Of a stretch of DNA of 64,000 nucleotides, positions 9,572 through 18,916 are shown one piece after another. Source of the stretch: Chitinophagaceae bacterium (GTDB taxonomy: Bacteria; Bacteroidota; Bacteroidia; Chitinophagales; Chitinophagaceae); NCBI GenBank assembly GCA_016708765.1, contig JADJFD010000003.1, positions 372,001-436,000 on the forward strand, read 5' to 3'. How positions within the stretch are numbered: position 1 is the stretch's first letter; each line of letters begins with the position of its first letter. The notes under the pieces are model-generated. The model was not told the DNA's origin and searched no databases. It saw only the letters and a list, made by a program, of their open reading frames with translations. The position numbers and the translations under genes are program-made.

Positions 9572-10192
9572 CTATGGCACATTGATATATTTATGCAGCT
9601 GCAACGAAAGCTCCCATTTAGGATTTGCTTTAATATACTCAATTATTTGAGGTGTTATTTGCGCTGCTTTGTCCCACTCTGGCTGTAAATACAATTTGCA
9701 ATTATCGCTTACCATTGCGGCATATTTTTCCGCCCAGCCAAAATCTGAACTATTAAAGACTACCACTTTTAATTCGTTGGCAAATGGAACAACTTCTTCC
9801 AGCGGAGCTTTGAATTTTTTTGGAGAAAGGCATATCCAATCCCAACTGCCGCTTAATGAATGAGCACCAGATGTTTCGATATTGGTTTTTAAACCTGCGG
9901 ATTGCAATGCTGCAGTTAGTGTATCTAAATTGTGCATCAATGGTTCGCCACCAGTGATAACTACTAATTCAGCAGGAGTTTTTAAAACAGTTGCTGTTAA
10001 ATCCTCGATTGAATAATGAGGATGTTTGTCTGCATCCCAGCTATCTTTTACATCGCACCATACACAGCCAACATCGCAACCGCCAAGACGAATAAAGTAT
10101 GCTGCTTTGCCCTGGTGATAGCCTTCGCCCTGTATGGTATAGAAATGTTCCATTACAGGCAGTGAAGTGGTATTTAAAGCTATATCAATCAT
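9572..10192 (-). CDS. queE: 7-carboxy-7-deazaguanine synthase
   Basis: QueE is a radical SAM enzyme that contracts 6-carboxytetrahydropterin to 7-carboxy-7-deazaguanine in queuosine/preQ1 synthesis. The N-terminus has the family signature (PVMEHFYTIQGEGYHQGK) and the iron-sulfur cluster motif CX3CX2C in GGCDVGCVWCD. VVITGGEPLMH follows, the SAM-binding GGEP. The length of 206 aa fits the short Bacteroidota form. It lies 33 bases downstream of folD on the same strand, so the two are probably co-transcribed. queC, queD and queF are not present. The short gap holds a CCCCT/AGGGG palindrome. Confidence 0.95.
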   Translation of the reverse strand: MIDIALNTTSLPVMEHFYTIQGEGYHQGKAAYFIRLGGCDVGCVWCDVKDSWDADKHPHYSIEDLTATVLKTPAELVVITGGEPLMHNLDTLTAALQSAGLKTNIETSGAHSLSGSWDWICLSPKKFKAPLEEVVPFANELKVVVFNSSDFGWAEKYAAMVSDNCKLYLQPEWDKAAQITPQIIEYIKANPKWELSLQLHKYINVP

Positions 10193-10204
10193 AGAGTTTT
10201 TAAC

Positions 10205-10228
10205 TCCCCTTTAGGGGATGGGGGTTTA
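10205..10228. repeat. CCCCTTTAGGGG palindromic repeat copy between folD and queE
   Basis: TCCCCTTTAGGGGA (10205-10218) followed by TGGGGG closely resembles the arms of the larger element at 60488-60691 (TTTAGGGGACAGGGG). It is likely a partial member of the same dispersed intergenic repeat family. Confidence 0.6.
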
Positions 10229-11101
10229 GTTCTTCATCATACATGAACGATAAGTATTCATCATAAGCGCAGCAATTGTCATCGGGCCAACGCCGCCGGG
10301 TACAGGAGTAATCCAAGAACATTTTGGAGCAACCGTATCAAACGCTACATCGCCTTTTAATTTGAATCCGCTTTTTTTAGAGGTATCGGAAACTCTTGTA
10401 ATGCCCACATCAATTACAATTGCCCCTTCCTTCACCATATCAGCAGTAATGAATTCTGTTTTACCTAATGCAGCAACAATGATGTCAGCCTGCAGGCAAT
10501 ATTCTTTTATATTTTCTGTTTTGGAATGACAAACGGTAACGGTACAATTGCCGGGGTTTGTATTATTGCTTAACAAAATACTCATAGGCCTTCCTACAAT
10601 GTTACTTCTGCCTACAATCACTGCATGTTTTCCTTTTGTATCAATTTTATAATGCTTTAATAGTAACATTATTCCGTATGGTGTAGCCGACACAAATGTT
10701 GGAACACCTTGTACCATTCTTCCCACACTTACTGGATGAAAACCGTCAACATCTTTATCAGGATCAATTGCGTTGATTACTTCATCATCAGAAATATGTT
10801 TTGGTAAAGGAAGTTGAACAAGAATGCCATCTATATCGGGATCGTTATTCAGTTCTTCAATTGTGTCGAGTACTTTCATTGCCGATTCATCTTCGTCGAA
10901 GCGTATCAAAGTAGATTTAAAACCAACTTCTTCGCAAGCTTTTACTTTGGCTGCTACATAGGTTTCGCTGGCACCGTTATTCCCAACAAGTATTGCTACA
11001 AGATGTGGGATTTTTTTCCCTTCTGTTGATAATTGAGCTACATCTATTTTTAATTCATCTTTTATTGCCTGCGCTGCTTTTTTCCCGTCTAGTAAATTCA
11101 T
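10226..11101 (-). CDS. folD: Bifunctional methylenetetrahydrofolate dehydrogenase/cyclohydrolase
   Basis: FolD interconverts 5,10-methylene-THF, methenyl-THF and 10-formyl-THF using NADP+, supplying one-carbon units for purines and formyl-Met. Visible signatures are SETYVAAKVKACEEVGF (with the catalytic Lys), LVQLPLPKHI, the cofactor motif VIVGRSNIVGRPMSILL and the C-terminal PVPGGVGPMTIAALMMN. The length of 291 aa is normal. TATTTTTG at 11106-11113 ends four bases before the ATG, so the transcript may be leaderless, although no clear -33 box is seen. Confidence 0.97.
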   Translation of the reverse strand: MNLLDGKKAAQAIKDELKIDVAQLSTEGKKIPHLVAILVGNNGASETYVAAKVKACEEVGFKSTLIRFDEDESAMKVLDTIEELNNDPDIDGILVQLPLPKHISDDEVINAIDPDKDVDGFHPVSVGRMVQGVPTFVSATPYGIMLLLKHYKIDTKGKHAVIVGRSNIVGRPMSILLSNNTNPGNCTVTVCHSKTENIKEYCLQADIIVAALGKTEFITADMVKEGAIVIDVGITRVSDTSKKSGFKLKGDVAFDTVAPKCSWITPVPGGVGPMTIAALMMNTYRSCMMKN

Positions 11102-11180
11102 GCCGCAAAAATAGTATTAATCGCAATCTTTATTTTGATACGCAATGTTATCCTTGTAACTTTCTATTAAATTCTATTAT

Positions 11181-12011
11181 TTGAAAAGAAAATTTATACT
11201 CAATTTCTTATTGCTGATTTGTATTTCTGCTGCAATTCAGGCACAGACATTGCGTCGTCCTGTTGCTGCTCCATATTTCGGTTTGGGTGCTTATAGTTTA
11301 AATCATGTAGATGCTTTTTCATTTACAGCCAATCAAGCTTCATTAGCACAGCTAAAAAGCAGCACTGCAGGTGCTTATGGAGAAAGGCGTTTTCTACTCA
11401 ATGAGCTGAATAATTATACAGCTGCAATCGGATTGACTACTAAGGGAGGAAATTTTGGCGTAAAAGCCGGGTATTCGGGCTTTACAGATTATAACGAAAC
11501 GCAGATTGGGCTTGCTTATGCAAGAAAACTGGGAACCAAAATAGATGTTGGGGTTCAGTTTAATTATAACGGTGTACGAATCCCAACTTATGCTAATTCT
11601 TCGGCTATTAGTTTTGAAGTCGTAACAATTTTGCACATTTCCGATAAACTGCATGCCGGCTTACATGTTAATAATCCCGTAGGCGGAAAATTTGGAAAAG
11701 AGCAGCAGGAAAAACTATCTTCTGTTTATGCTATAGGAGTGGGATATGATGCTTCGGATAAGTTTTTCATTAGCTGTGAAATAGAAAAGGAAGAGGATCA
11801 GCCTATTAATGTGAATGCCGGATTTCAATATAAATTGATAAAAGAATTATTAGTCCGTGCTGGTGTCTCATCTGCAACATCATCCTTATGGGTAGGGCTT
11901 GGGTTAACAGTAAAATCATTCCGGATTGATGTTACATCTGCTTTCCATTCTCAATTGGGTGTTACGCCGGGATTACTTGTACTCTTCAATTTTAATTCAA
12001 AAGAGGATTGA
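11181..12011 (+). CDS. Outer-membrane beta-barrel-like protein, PorV/PorQ-like
   Basis: The start is TTG 11181 (read MKRKFILNFLLL). A signal peptide ends near IQAQ. The rest is alternating beta-strands with N-terminal features of PorV/PorQ-type barrels (GLGAYSLNHVDAFSFTANQASLAQL, then YGERRFLLNELNNYTAAIG). Glycine-rich strands continue to the C-terminus and end in a terminal strand (GVTPGLLVLFNFN). I do not recognise a precise family. Its stop codon overlaps the next gene's TTG start (TTGA, 12008-12011), so the two are surely co-translated and likely act together. The function is unknown; a structural role in outer-membrane traffic is an inference. Confidence 0.72.
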   Translation: MKRKFILNFLLLICISAAIQAQTLRRPVAAPYFGLGAYSLNHVDAFSFTANQASLAQLKSSTAGAYGERRFLLNELNNYTAAIGLTTKGGNFGVKAGYSGFTDYNETQIGLAYARKLGTKIDVGVQFNYNGVRIPTYANSSAISFEVVTILHISDKLHAGLHVNNPVGGKFGKEQQEKLSSVYAIGVGYDASDKFFISCEIEKEEDQPINVNAGFQYKLIKELLVRAGVSSATSSLWVGLGLTVKSFRIDVTSAFHSQLGVTPGLLVLFNFNSKED

Positions 12012-14056
12012 AAAGATTAATTATCATATTAGGCGTTGCATTTTATTCCCAAATAAGTTTTAGCCAGGAGATTCCTATTACTACCGAACAGCAACTGGAA
12101 AATCTTACCGATGCCAACGAAGGCGAAACAGAAGATGATACTTATTTGCAGGAACTTGAAAACTTCAGACGACATCCCCTGAATATAAATACAGCAGATG
12201 CAGAAGAGTTTAAGCAGTTAAGAATTCTTACCGATCTGCAAATCATAAACTTTATAACCTACAGAAACCTATTTGGGAAATTAATCAGTCTTTACGAATT
12301 ACAAGCTGTTCCTTCCTGGGATATTGGCACTATAAAAAAGCTTGTCCCATTTATTACAACTGCCACTGCCATATCATTAAAAGATGAAGCAGGCATGCGA
12401 TTTAGGGATGGAGAGCATAGTTTGTTGCTTCGGGGCATACAGGTCTTAGAAAAAGCAAAAGGGTTTGACAAATCAACAACAGGTACAAAATATCTTGGTA
12501 GTCCGCAAAGAGTTTTTTTTCGATACCGTTACACCTATAAAAATTTATTACAATTTGGTATCGTTGGTGATAAAGATGCCGGAGAGCAGTTTCTAAAAGG
12601 AGCACAAAACAAAGGTTTTGACTTTTATTCTTTTCATTTATTTGCAAGAAAAATCGGTATCATACAGTCATTAGCACTCGGCGATTTTAGTGTAAATCTT
12701 GGGCAAGGGCTAACGCAATGGCAAGGCCTCGCTTTTAAAAAAAGTGTGGATGTGATGGGAGTGAAGCGGCAGTCGGCAACACTACGGCCTTATAATTCTG
12801 CGGGAGAATTTTATTTTAATCGTGGTGCAGGAGTTACTATTAAAAAGGGAAAGATAGAATCAACTGTATTTGCTTCCATAAGAAAGCTAAGTGCCAACTT
12901 TGTGGCAGATACTGTAAATAATGAAGATTTTATTTCCTCGTTCTTAACATCGGGGTATAACCGAACGCCCAGCGAACAAGCTGACAGAAATAATTTGCGA
13001 CAGACTTCTTTTGGTGGTAATATTCTTTTTCGAAACAATAGATGGCATGTTGGTGCGAATGCAGTTTTTTATAATTTTTCGTTGCCGGTAGTAAAAAGGG
13101 AAGAGCCTTATAACCGTTATGCCATAAGTGGAAACAGCTGGTATAATATGAGTTTTGATTACAGCTATACTTACAAGAACATGCATTTTTTTGGAGAAGC
13201 AGCAATTGATAAGAGAAATAATAAAGCATTTGTAAATGGATTACTTGTTAGTGTTGACCCAAGAGTTGATTTATCAATTGTGCAAAGAACAATAAGTAAA
13301 GGCTATCAGTCTATCAATGGAAATGCGTTTACTGAAAACACTTTTCCGACAAATGAAACGGGAATATATGCTGGTGTAAGCATTCGTCCGGCAATAGGAT
13401 GGAAAATTGATGCGTATGCTGATTTTTATAAATTTCCTTGGTTAAAATTTTTGGTAGATGCGCCAAGCTATGGGAAAGACTTTTTGGCACAGGTAACTTT
13501 TACACCAAACAGGCAGGTAGAAATATATACCCGTTTTAAAACAGAGACCAAACAGGCCAATCAATCGGACAACACGACTGTAACAAACTTTCTGGTGAAT
13601 TTGCCTAAACAAAACTGGCGGACACAGATTAGTTATAAACTAAATACAAGTTTTACTATACGAAACCGTGTAGAGTTATTATGGTTTGATAATAATGGGG
13701 TGAATAAGGCCAACGGATTTCTTACTTTTTTTGATTTTATGTACAAACCCATGCTAAAACCACTCTCAGCCGTATTGCGTTTGCAATACTTTGAAACAGA
13801 CGACTATAATTCCAGGATATATGCCTATGAAAATGATATTCTGTACGGGTATTCAATTCCGGGGTTTTTTGATAAAGGTTTTCGATATTATTTAAACCTG
13901 AATTACGATTTGGCAAAAAATGTGTCCGTATGGCTTCGTTTGGCACAAACCGTTTATAGAAATCAAGTTACGGTAGGATCAGGATTAGATGAGATTCAAG
14001 GAAATAGGAGAACTGAAGTAAAGGTTCAGATTCGCTGGATAATTGGAAAATCCTGA
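12008..14056 (+). CDS. Helix-hairpin-helix domain fused to a predicted outer-membrane beta-barrel
   Basis: It uses a TTG start inside the stop of the preceding gene (4-base overlap TTGA). A signal peptide (IILGVAFYSQISFS) and an acidic linker precede a ComEA-like helix-hairpin-helix region at about residues 57-117. There NINTADAEEFKQL, a hairpin and NFITYRNLFGKLISLYELQAV correspond to the ComEA NLNTA..EL..LPGIG..A..I..YR pattern. The remaining roughly 550 residues are aromatic-rich beta-strands (RVFFRYRYTYKN, LQYFETDDYNSRIYAYEND, YYLNLNYDL) ending in VKVQIRWIIG, typical of a barrel. Proteins of this layout are widespread in Bacteroidota without an assigned role. The HhH could bind DNA passing the outer membrane, but that is a hypothesis. 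Confidence 0.78.
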   Translation: MKRLIIILGVAFYSQISFSQEIPITTEQQLENLTDANEGETEDDTYLQELENFRRHPLNINTADAEEFKQLRILTDLQIINFITYRNLFGKLISLYELQAVPSWDIGTIKKLVPFITTATAISLKDEAGMRFRDGEHSLLLRGIQVLEKAKGFDKSTTGTKYLGSPQRVFFRYRYTYKNLLQFGIVGDKDAGEQFLKGAQNKGFDFYSFHLFARKIGIIQSLALGDFSVNLGQGLTQWQGLAFKKSVDVMGVKRQSATLRPYNSAGEFYFNRGAGVTIKKGKIESTVFASIRKLSANFVADTVNNEDFISSFLTSGYNRTPSEQADRNNLRQTSFGGNILFRNNRWHVGANAVFYNFSLPVVKREEPYNRYAISGNSWYNMSFDYSYTYKNMHFFGEAAIDKRNNKAFVNGLLVSVDPRVDLSIVQRTISKGYQSINGNAFTENTFPTNETGIYAGVSIRPAIGWKIDAYADFYKFPWLKFLVDAPSYGKDFLAQVTFTPNRQVEIYTRFKTETKQANQSDNTTVTNFLVNLPKQNWRTQISYKLNTSFTIRNRVELLWFDNNGVNKANGFLTFFDFMYKPMLKPLSAVLRLQYFETDDYNSRIYAYENDILYGYSIPGFFDKGFRYYLNLNYDLAKNVSVWLRLAQTVYRNQVTVGSGLDEIQGNRRTEVKVQIRWIIGKS

Positions 14057-14134
14057 AAAAAACAGACTTTTTTTGAATTCATTTAACCATTTGTTAAAAA
14101 AAAATTTATCTTGCGGCAGCATTTTATAAGGTAA

Positions 14135-14164
14135 TTCTGTCTTTATACACGACCCTTACCTTTG
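14135..14164 (+). promoter_or_regulatory. Candidate promoter for the susC locus
   Basis: TACCTTTG (14157-14164) matches the TAnnTTTG -7 element. TTC (14135-14137) lies 19 bases upstream as a weak -33. Transcription would start about 50 bases before the susC ATG at 14222. Confidence 0.5.
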
Positions 14165-14221
14165 AGAATTGACTTTTTTCGCTGATAATCAATGCATTCT
14201 AAATTAAAAATTAACGTTAAC

Positions 14222-17200
14222 ATGAGAAAAATCGCATCACTGTTTACGATGCTAATGTTGGTAACAGCATTCGCATTTGCTCAGAACCGGACGATTACCG
14301 GTACTGTGACCGATGAAAAAGGGGACGCTTTACCAGGCGCCTCAGTAAGAATTAAAGGAACCCGTACAGGAGTAGCAGCTGACAACAATGGTCAGTTCCG
14401 CATCCAAGCCAAGACAGGCGATATATTGCTTGTGTCTGGTGCTGGTATCGAGGTTACTGAATCCACTGTAGGATCTGGAAACACCATTCAGATTACAGTT
14501 AAAAGAGCTGTAAGTGTTGGTACTGAAGTTGTTGTAACTGCCCTGGGTATTACCCGCCAAAAAAAGGAATTAGGTTATTCAACTGCTAAAGTTTCTGGAG
14601 CTGAGCTTACAAAAGCTAAGTCTGTAAACGTAGCTAATGGTTTACAGGGTAAGGTTTCTGGTCTTAACATTACTTCAGTTAATAATGGTGTATTCGAAGA
14701 TGTAAAAATTAATCTTCGTGGTATCAGATCATTATTGGGAGGTAATAATCCTATGCTTCTTTTAGATGGTGTACCGATGGGTATCGGTTACTTATCATCT
14801 TTAAATCCAAACGATATTGAAGATGTAAACGTATTGAAAGGTACATCTGCAGCTGCTATTTATGGTCCTGACGCTGTAAATGGTGTAATAGTAGTAACTA
14901 CAAAAAAGGAAAAGTAAGTGCTCCGGTAATTACTTTAGGACACAGCACACAGTTTTCTTCTATCTCTTTCTTCCCTGCATTTCAGCAGGAGTTTGGAAGT
15001 GGTGGATATGGAGCTTACACTCCGTATGAGAACTGGTCTTGGGGACCAGCTTTTGACGGTTCTGTAGTAGAGATTGGCCAAGTACTTCCTGATAATTCAG
15101 TACAAACAGTACCATATTTACCTATCAGAAAAGAAAAGCAAAAATTCTTTAATACAGGTGTAACTATCCAGAATGATCTTTCATTTGCTACAAAAGATTT
15201 CTACTTAAGTGTGCAGGATGCCATCATTAAGGGTATAGTTCCTGATGATAAAAACAGAAGAACTGGTATTCGCTTAAGCAGTAGCCGTGAGTACGGCAAG
15301 TTTAAGATTAGTATGAATACGAATTATATTCAGTCAAACTATGATGTTTTTGATGATGGAGCAATGGGTGCATATAATGCTTCTCAGAACGTTGGTTTGA
15401 ATAATGGTTTGATGAACCTTATTTTCAACACTCCAGCTCATATTCCATTAACCAGCTATAAAGATTTTGAAAACAATCCATTTGCTTCGTATAATGGATA
15501 CTTTAATGATTATGGTCTTAATCCATATTTCGCTATTGATAACTGGAGAAATACTGGTAGAAGTGAGGATTTGATTTCTAATGTTGATTTAGGATTTAAA
15601 GCAACAAGTTGGTTATCTCTTACTTATCGTGCCGCTTTGAATATGACAATGAATACAGGAAGATCTACTTCTAAAGGAGAAGTGCCAACTGCTTTTGGTG
15701 TTGGTCGTGGATTCGCATCTATTCCTGGTGCTGTTTCTGACTTTGCAAACAGAGGCAGTCGTTTATCTTCAGAAGCATTTGCAAATGTGAATAAACAATT
15801 TGGCGAATTTAAATTCTCCGCAATTGCTGGTCATTATTTCAGACAAACAGATAACAAGAATACAAGTGTAGCTGCAGGTAACTTGGTTGTGCCTGAGTTA
15901 TTCAACGTTGCCAACAGAACCGGTGAGTTAGCGGGAGGTTCTTCTTTCAGCAAAACAAGATTAGTATCTGTATATGGTAGCATTGGTTTAGGTTACAAAT
16001 GGGCTAACATTGAGTTGACAGGAAGAAATGACAAAACATCATTGTTGTCGAAAGAAAACAGATCATTTTTCTATCCAGGTGTAAGTGCATCCTTTATAAT
16101 TAGTGATGCTATCGGTGCTATTAAAAACAGCAGCGTCATATCTTATCTTAAACTTCGTGGATCATGGAATAAGACTGGAAACGTAAACTCTATCGGAGCT
16201 TACGGACTTTCTTCTACCTTTAGCCAAGCTTCTGGTTTCCCTTATGGAGCTTTAGCCGGTTTTACAGCTAATAACTCTGCTCCTGATCCATTATTGACGC
16301 CGGAGTTTGTTAAAGCTTGGGAAGCTGGTCTTGAACTTTCATTGTTCAAAAACAGAGTAGGTATTGAAGCTACTTATTTCCATCAAGACAATACAGATCA
16401 GATTATTCCAATTGCAGTTTCTTCTGCTACTGGTTTTACTTCTTCTACAGTTAATGCTGCATCATTTACCAACGAAGGTTTTGAGTTTGATTTAAAACTT
16501 ACTCCTTTGATTCAGTTAGGCGATGTGCGTATCAACTTCAAAGGAAATGCTACATATAATACAAGTGTTGTAACTTCTGTTTATGAAGGCCTAGATGAAG
16601 TATTTGCAGGTGGATTTAACAACTTTGCTGCAAACTTTGTAGTAAGAAACAATCCTGCGTTTGTGTTTAAAGCGACGGATTATTTAAGAGATGATCAGGG
16701 AAGAGTAATTGTTGACCAGATAACTGGTGAGCCATCTCAAGATCCAAATAATAAAGTCTTCGGTCGTACAATGCCTTTATGGATTGTTGGTTTAAATCCA
16801 ACTGTTAGCTGGAAGAACCTTACATTCTCTGTAGTAGGTGAATACAAAGGTGGACATACTGCTTTCCATAAAATTGGTGATGATATGGCTTGGATAGGTA
16901 TTTCAAAAGCTACTGCGGTTAACCACCGTGAGAATTTTGTTTTCCCTAATTCTTCTTATGAAGATCCATTGAATCCTGGAAAGTATATCGCTAACACTAA
17001 TGTTACATTATCAAATATCAATAACTTCTTTACAGGTGTTTATCGTGATGTTGCTTCTAACTTCTTAACAAGTGTTGCAGCATGGAGTTTAAGAGCGGCT
17101 TCAAATTCTTACGATTTACCAAAAAAATTATTGGGTAGTGCTAAGTTGATCAAAGCTGTTTCTGTATCTATAACAGGTAGAAATTTATACCTTTGGTTAC

Positions 17201-17325
17201 CAAAGTCGAATGAATATTCTGATCCTGACTTTAACTTCACTACAGGAAATACATCGGGTGTTGGTGTTTCATCTATCAACCCTCCGACAAGAACCTATGG
17301 TGCAAGTGCAGTTATAACATTTTAA
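14222..17325 (+). pseudogene. SusC/RagA-family TonB-dependent receptor, interrupted by one frameshift
   Basis: SusC proteins form the outer-membrane barrel that imports glycans or peptides using TonB. The start is ATG 14222 (MRKIASLFTMLMLV, signal ending AFAQ). A carboxypeptidase-like CNA-B domain follows (RTITGTVTDEKGDALPGASVRIKGT), then a TonB box region (EVVVTALGITR) and the plug (NINLRGIRS-type, LLLDGVPMG, IEDVNVLKGTSAAAIYGPDAVNGVIVVTTKK). The frame then ends at TAA 14915-14917. With one extra A in the A6 run at 14902-14907 it continues as GKVSAPVITLGHSTQ through QDAIIKGIVPDDKNRRTG to a C-terminal strand ending GASAVITF. The total would be about 1,034 aa, a normal SusC length. susD follows 25 bases later. 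As read without a shift, only a 231-aa plug fragment would be made. Confidence 0.9.
14901..14907 (+). other. Frameshift site in susC at a canonical A_AAA_AAG-type slippery heptamer
   Basis: The zero frame reads ACA AAA AAG GAA AAG TAA. The last base of ACA with AAA AAG forms A_AAA_AAG, the same heptamer used by E. coli dnaX, in the correct phase. A -1 slip here gives T-K-K-G-K-V, exactly the expected SusC plug sequence, and the zero-frame stop follows two codons later. An A lost from an original A7 by sequencing or mutation would look identical. Confidence 0.6.
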
Positions 17326-17350
17326 TTATCACTAACCGAAAATTACAGAT

Positions 17351-18862
17351 ATGAAAAAAATAATAATATTCTCAATGCTCCTGCTGATGATAGCAACAGC
17401 AGGTTGTAAAAGAGACTTTCTGGATATTAATGTAAGTCCGAACTCCGTAACACCGGGTTCGATTTCTCCTGATTTGATTTTACCAAGAGTAGAACATGCA
17501 ATTGCTTCAAGAATGGCAACTGCATATAGAGTGCCTGCAAGCTGGATTGGCTATTGGGCAAGATCTGGTACGTATGGCCCTAACGCTGAAGAAGAGTCTT
17601 ACAATATCACAACTACTTTTGGTGCTGGTGAGTTCGCTGGCTGGTATGATATGCTGACTGACCTTGACATTATGGAAAAAAAGGCAAATGCTATTGGCCA
17701 GACTTTTTATGAAGGCATTGCCAAAACCTTAAAAACGATAGGTTTTATGTATTTGGTAGACCAGTACAATAATGTGCCTTATTCTAAAGCTTTTGATTTG
17801 GCAAACAATATTTTGCCTGCTTATGATAAAGGCGATGCAATCTATGCCGACCTTTTGGTTCAATTAGATAACGCATTAGTTCTTATCAAAAATGCTACTG
17901 TTTCAGACAATAAAAACATAGCAAATGCCGACATCATTTTTGGAGGCAATCAAACAAGCTGGAGAAGATTTATTAATACACAGCGTTTGAAATTGTTGGT
18001 TCGTCAATCACAAATACCAGGCTTTAATCCTGCTGCGCAAATTGCAAAAATTACAGCAGATGGATCAGGGATGATTGGCTCAGGACAAACTGCAAGCGTT
18101 CAACCAGGTTATCTTGCAGATAATGGTAAGCAAAATCCTTTCTGGAATGCTCATGAGCAATTATATACTGGTGATGAAGCTGATAACTTCAATAGGGCGA
18201 ATAATTTCTTGTTGAATGCTTACAGATCTAATACAGATGTTAGATTTCAATATGTATTTGATCCGGCAGCATCTCCAGTAAATAACAATACCTACTATGG
18301 CTATAATTATGGTGAGGTTTTACCAAACAGTGATCCTTATAAAGCTGCTAACTCATCTGGAGTAGGTGGACCGGGCCTTTCAAAATCAGCTACACAGGCA
18401 CAATGGTTATTTACTTCTGTTGAGAGTTTATTTTTACAGGCTGAAGCAATACAAAGAGGCTGGTTACCAGGTTCTGCTCAAACTGCATATGAAAACGCTG
18501 TAAGAGAATCATTTATTTTCTTAGGTGTTACAAATGCTGTAGCTACTGCAAACAATTATCTTGCAGAAGCTCTTCCAATTGTAAGTTGGTCACTTGCTGC
18601 AACTCCAGCTGCAAAAATCACACTTATTGGAACACAGAAATACCTTGCTCTTCCAGGCATTAATAATTTTGAAGCTTGGGTAGATTATAGAAGAATAGGT
18701 GTACCAACAAACTTACCATTGTCATTGGCTCCTAACAGAGCTGGTAGAGTAATTCCTCTGAGATATCAATATCCTCAGAATGAGTTTAACTATAATAATG
18801 CTAATGTGAATGCAGAAGGTACGATTAACCCTCAGTCAAGTACAATCTTCTGGGACAGATAA
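17351..18862 (+). CDS. SusD/RagB-family outer-membrane lipoprotein
   Basis: SusD proteins cap the SusC barrel on the cell surface and capture the nutrient. The signal peptide ends with a lipobox (MIATAGC, about Cys19), after which DFLDINVSPN is the usual SusD start. TPR-like helical segments follow (FINTQRLKLLVRQSQ, VESLFLQAEAIQRGWLPG) and the C-terminal part has the family pattern LPGINNFEAWVDYRRIG and IPLRYQYPQNEF. The length of 503 aa is typical of the SusD/RagB_2 type. It lies directly behind susC and ahead of a DUF1735 lipoprotein, so it forms a complete binding and import locus. No glycosidase or peptidase is encoded alongside, so the substrate cannot be read from the context. Confidence 0.95.
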   Translation: MKKIIIFSMLLLMIATAGCKRDFLDINVSPNSVTPGSISPDLILPRVEHAIASRMATAYRVPASWIGYWARSGTYGPNAEEESYNITTTFGAGEFAGWYDMLTDLDIMEKKANAIGQTFYEGIAKTLKTIGFMYLVDQYNNVPYSKAFDLANNILPAYDKGDAIYADLLVQLDNALVLIKNATVSDNKNIANADIIFGGNQTSWRRFINTQRLKLLVRQSQIPGFNPAAQIAKITADGSGMIGSGQTASVQPGYLADNGKQNPFWNAHEQLYTGDEADNFNRANNFLLNAYRSNTDVRFQYVFDPAASPVNNNTYYGYNYGEVLPNSDPYKAANSSGVGGPGLSKSATQAQWLFTSVESLFLQAEAIQRGWLPGSAQTAYENAVRESFIFLGVTNAVATANNYLAEALPIVSWSLAATPAAKITLIGTQKYLALPGINNFEAWVDYRRIGVPTNLPLSLAPNRAGRVIPLRYQYPQNEFNYNNANVNAEGTINPQSSTIFWDR

Positions 18863-18916
18863 CTCGTAAATTAAATCACAGAAGAAAAAATGATTAAACA
18901 ATTAAAAAATACAAAC

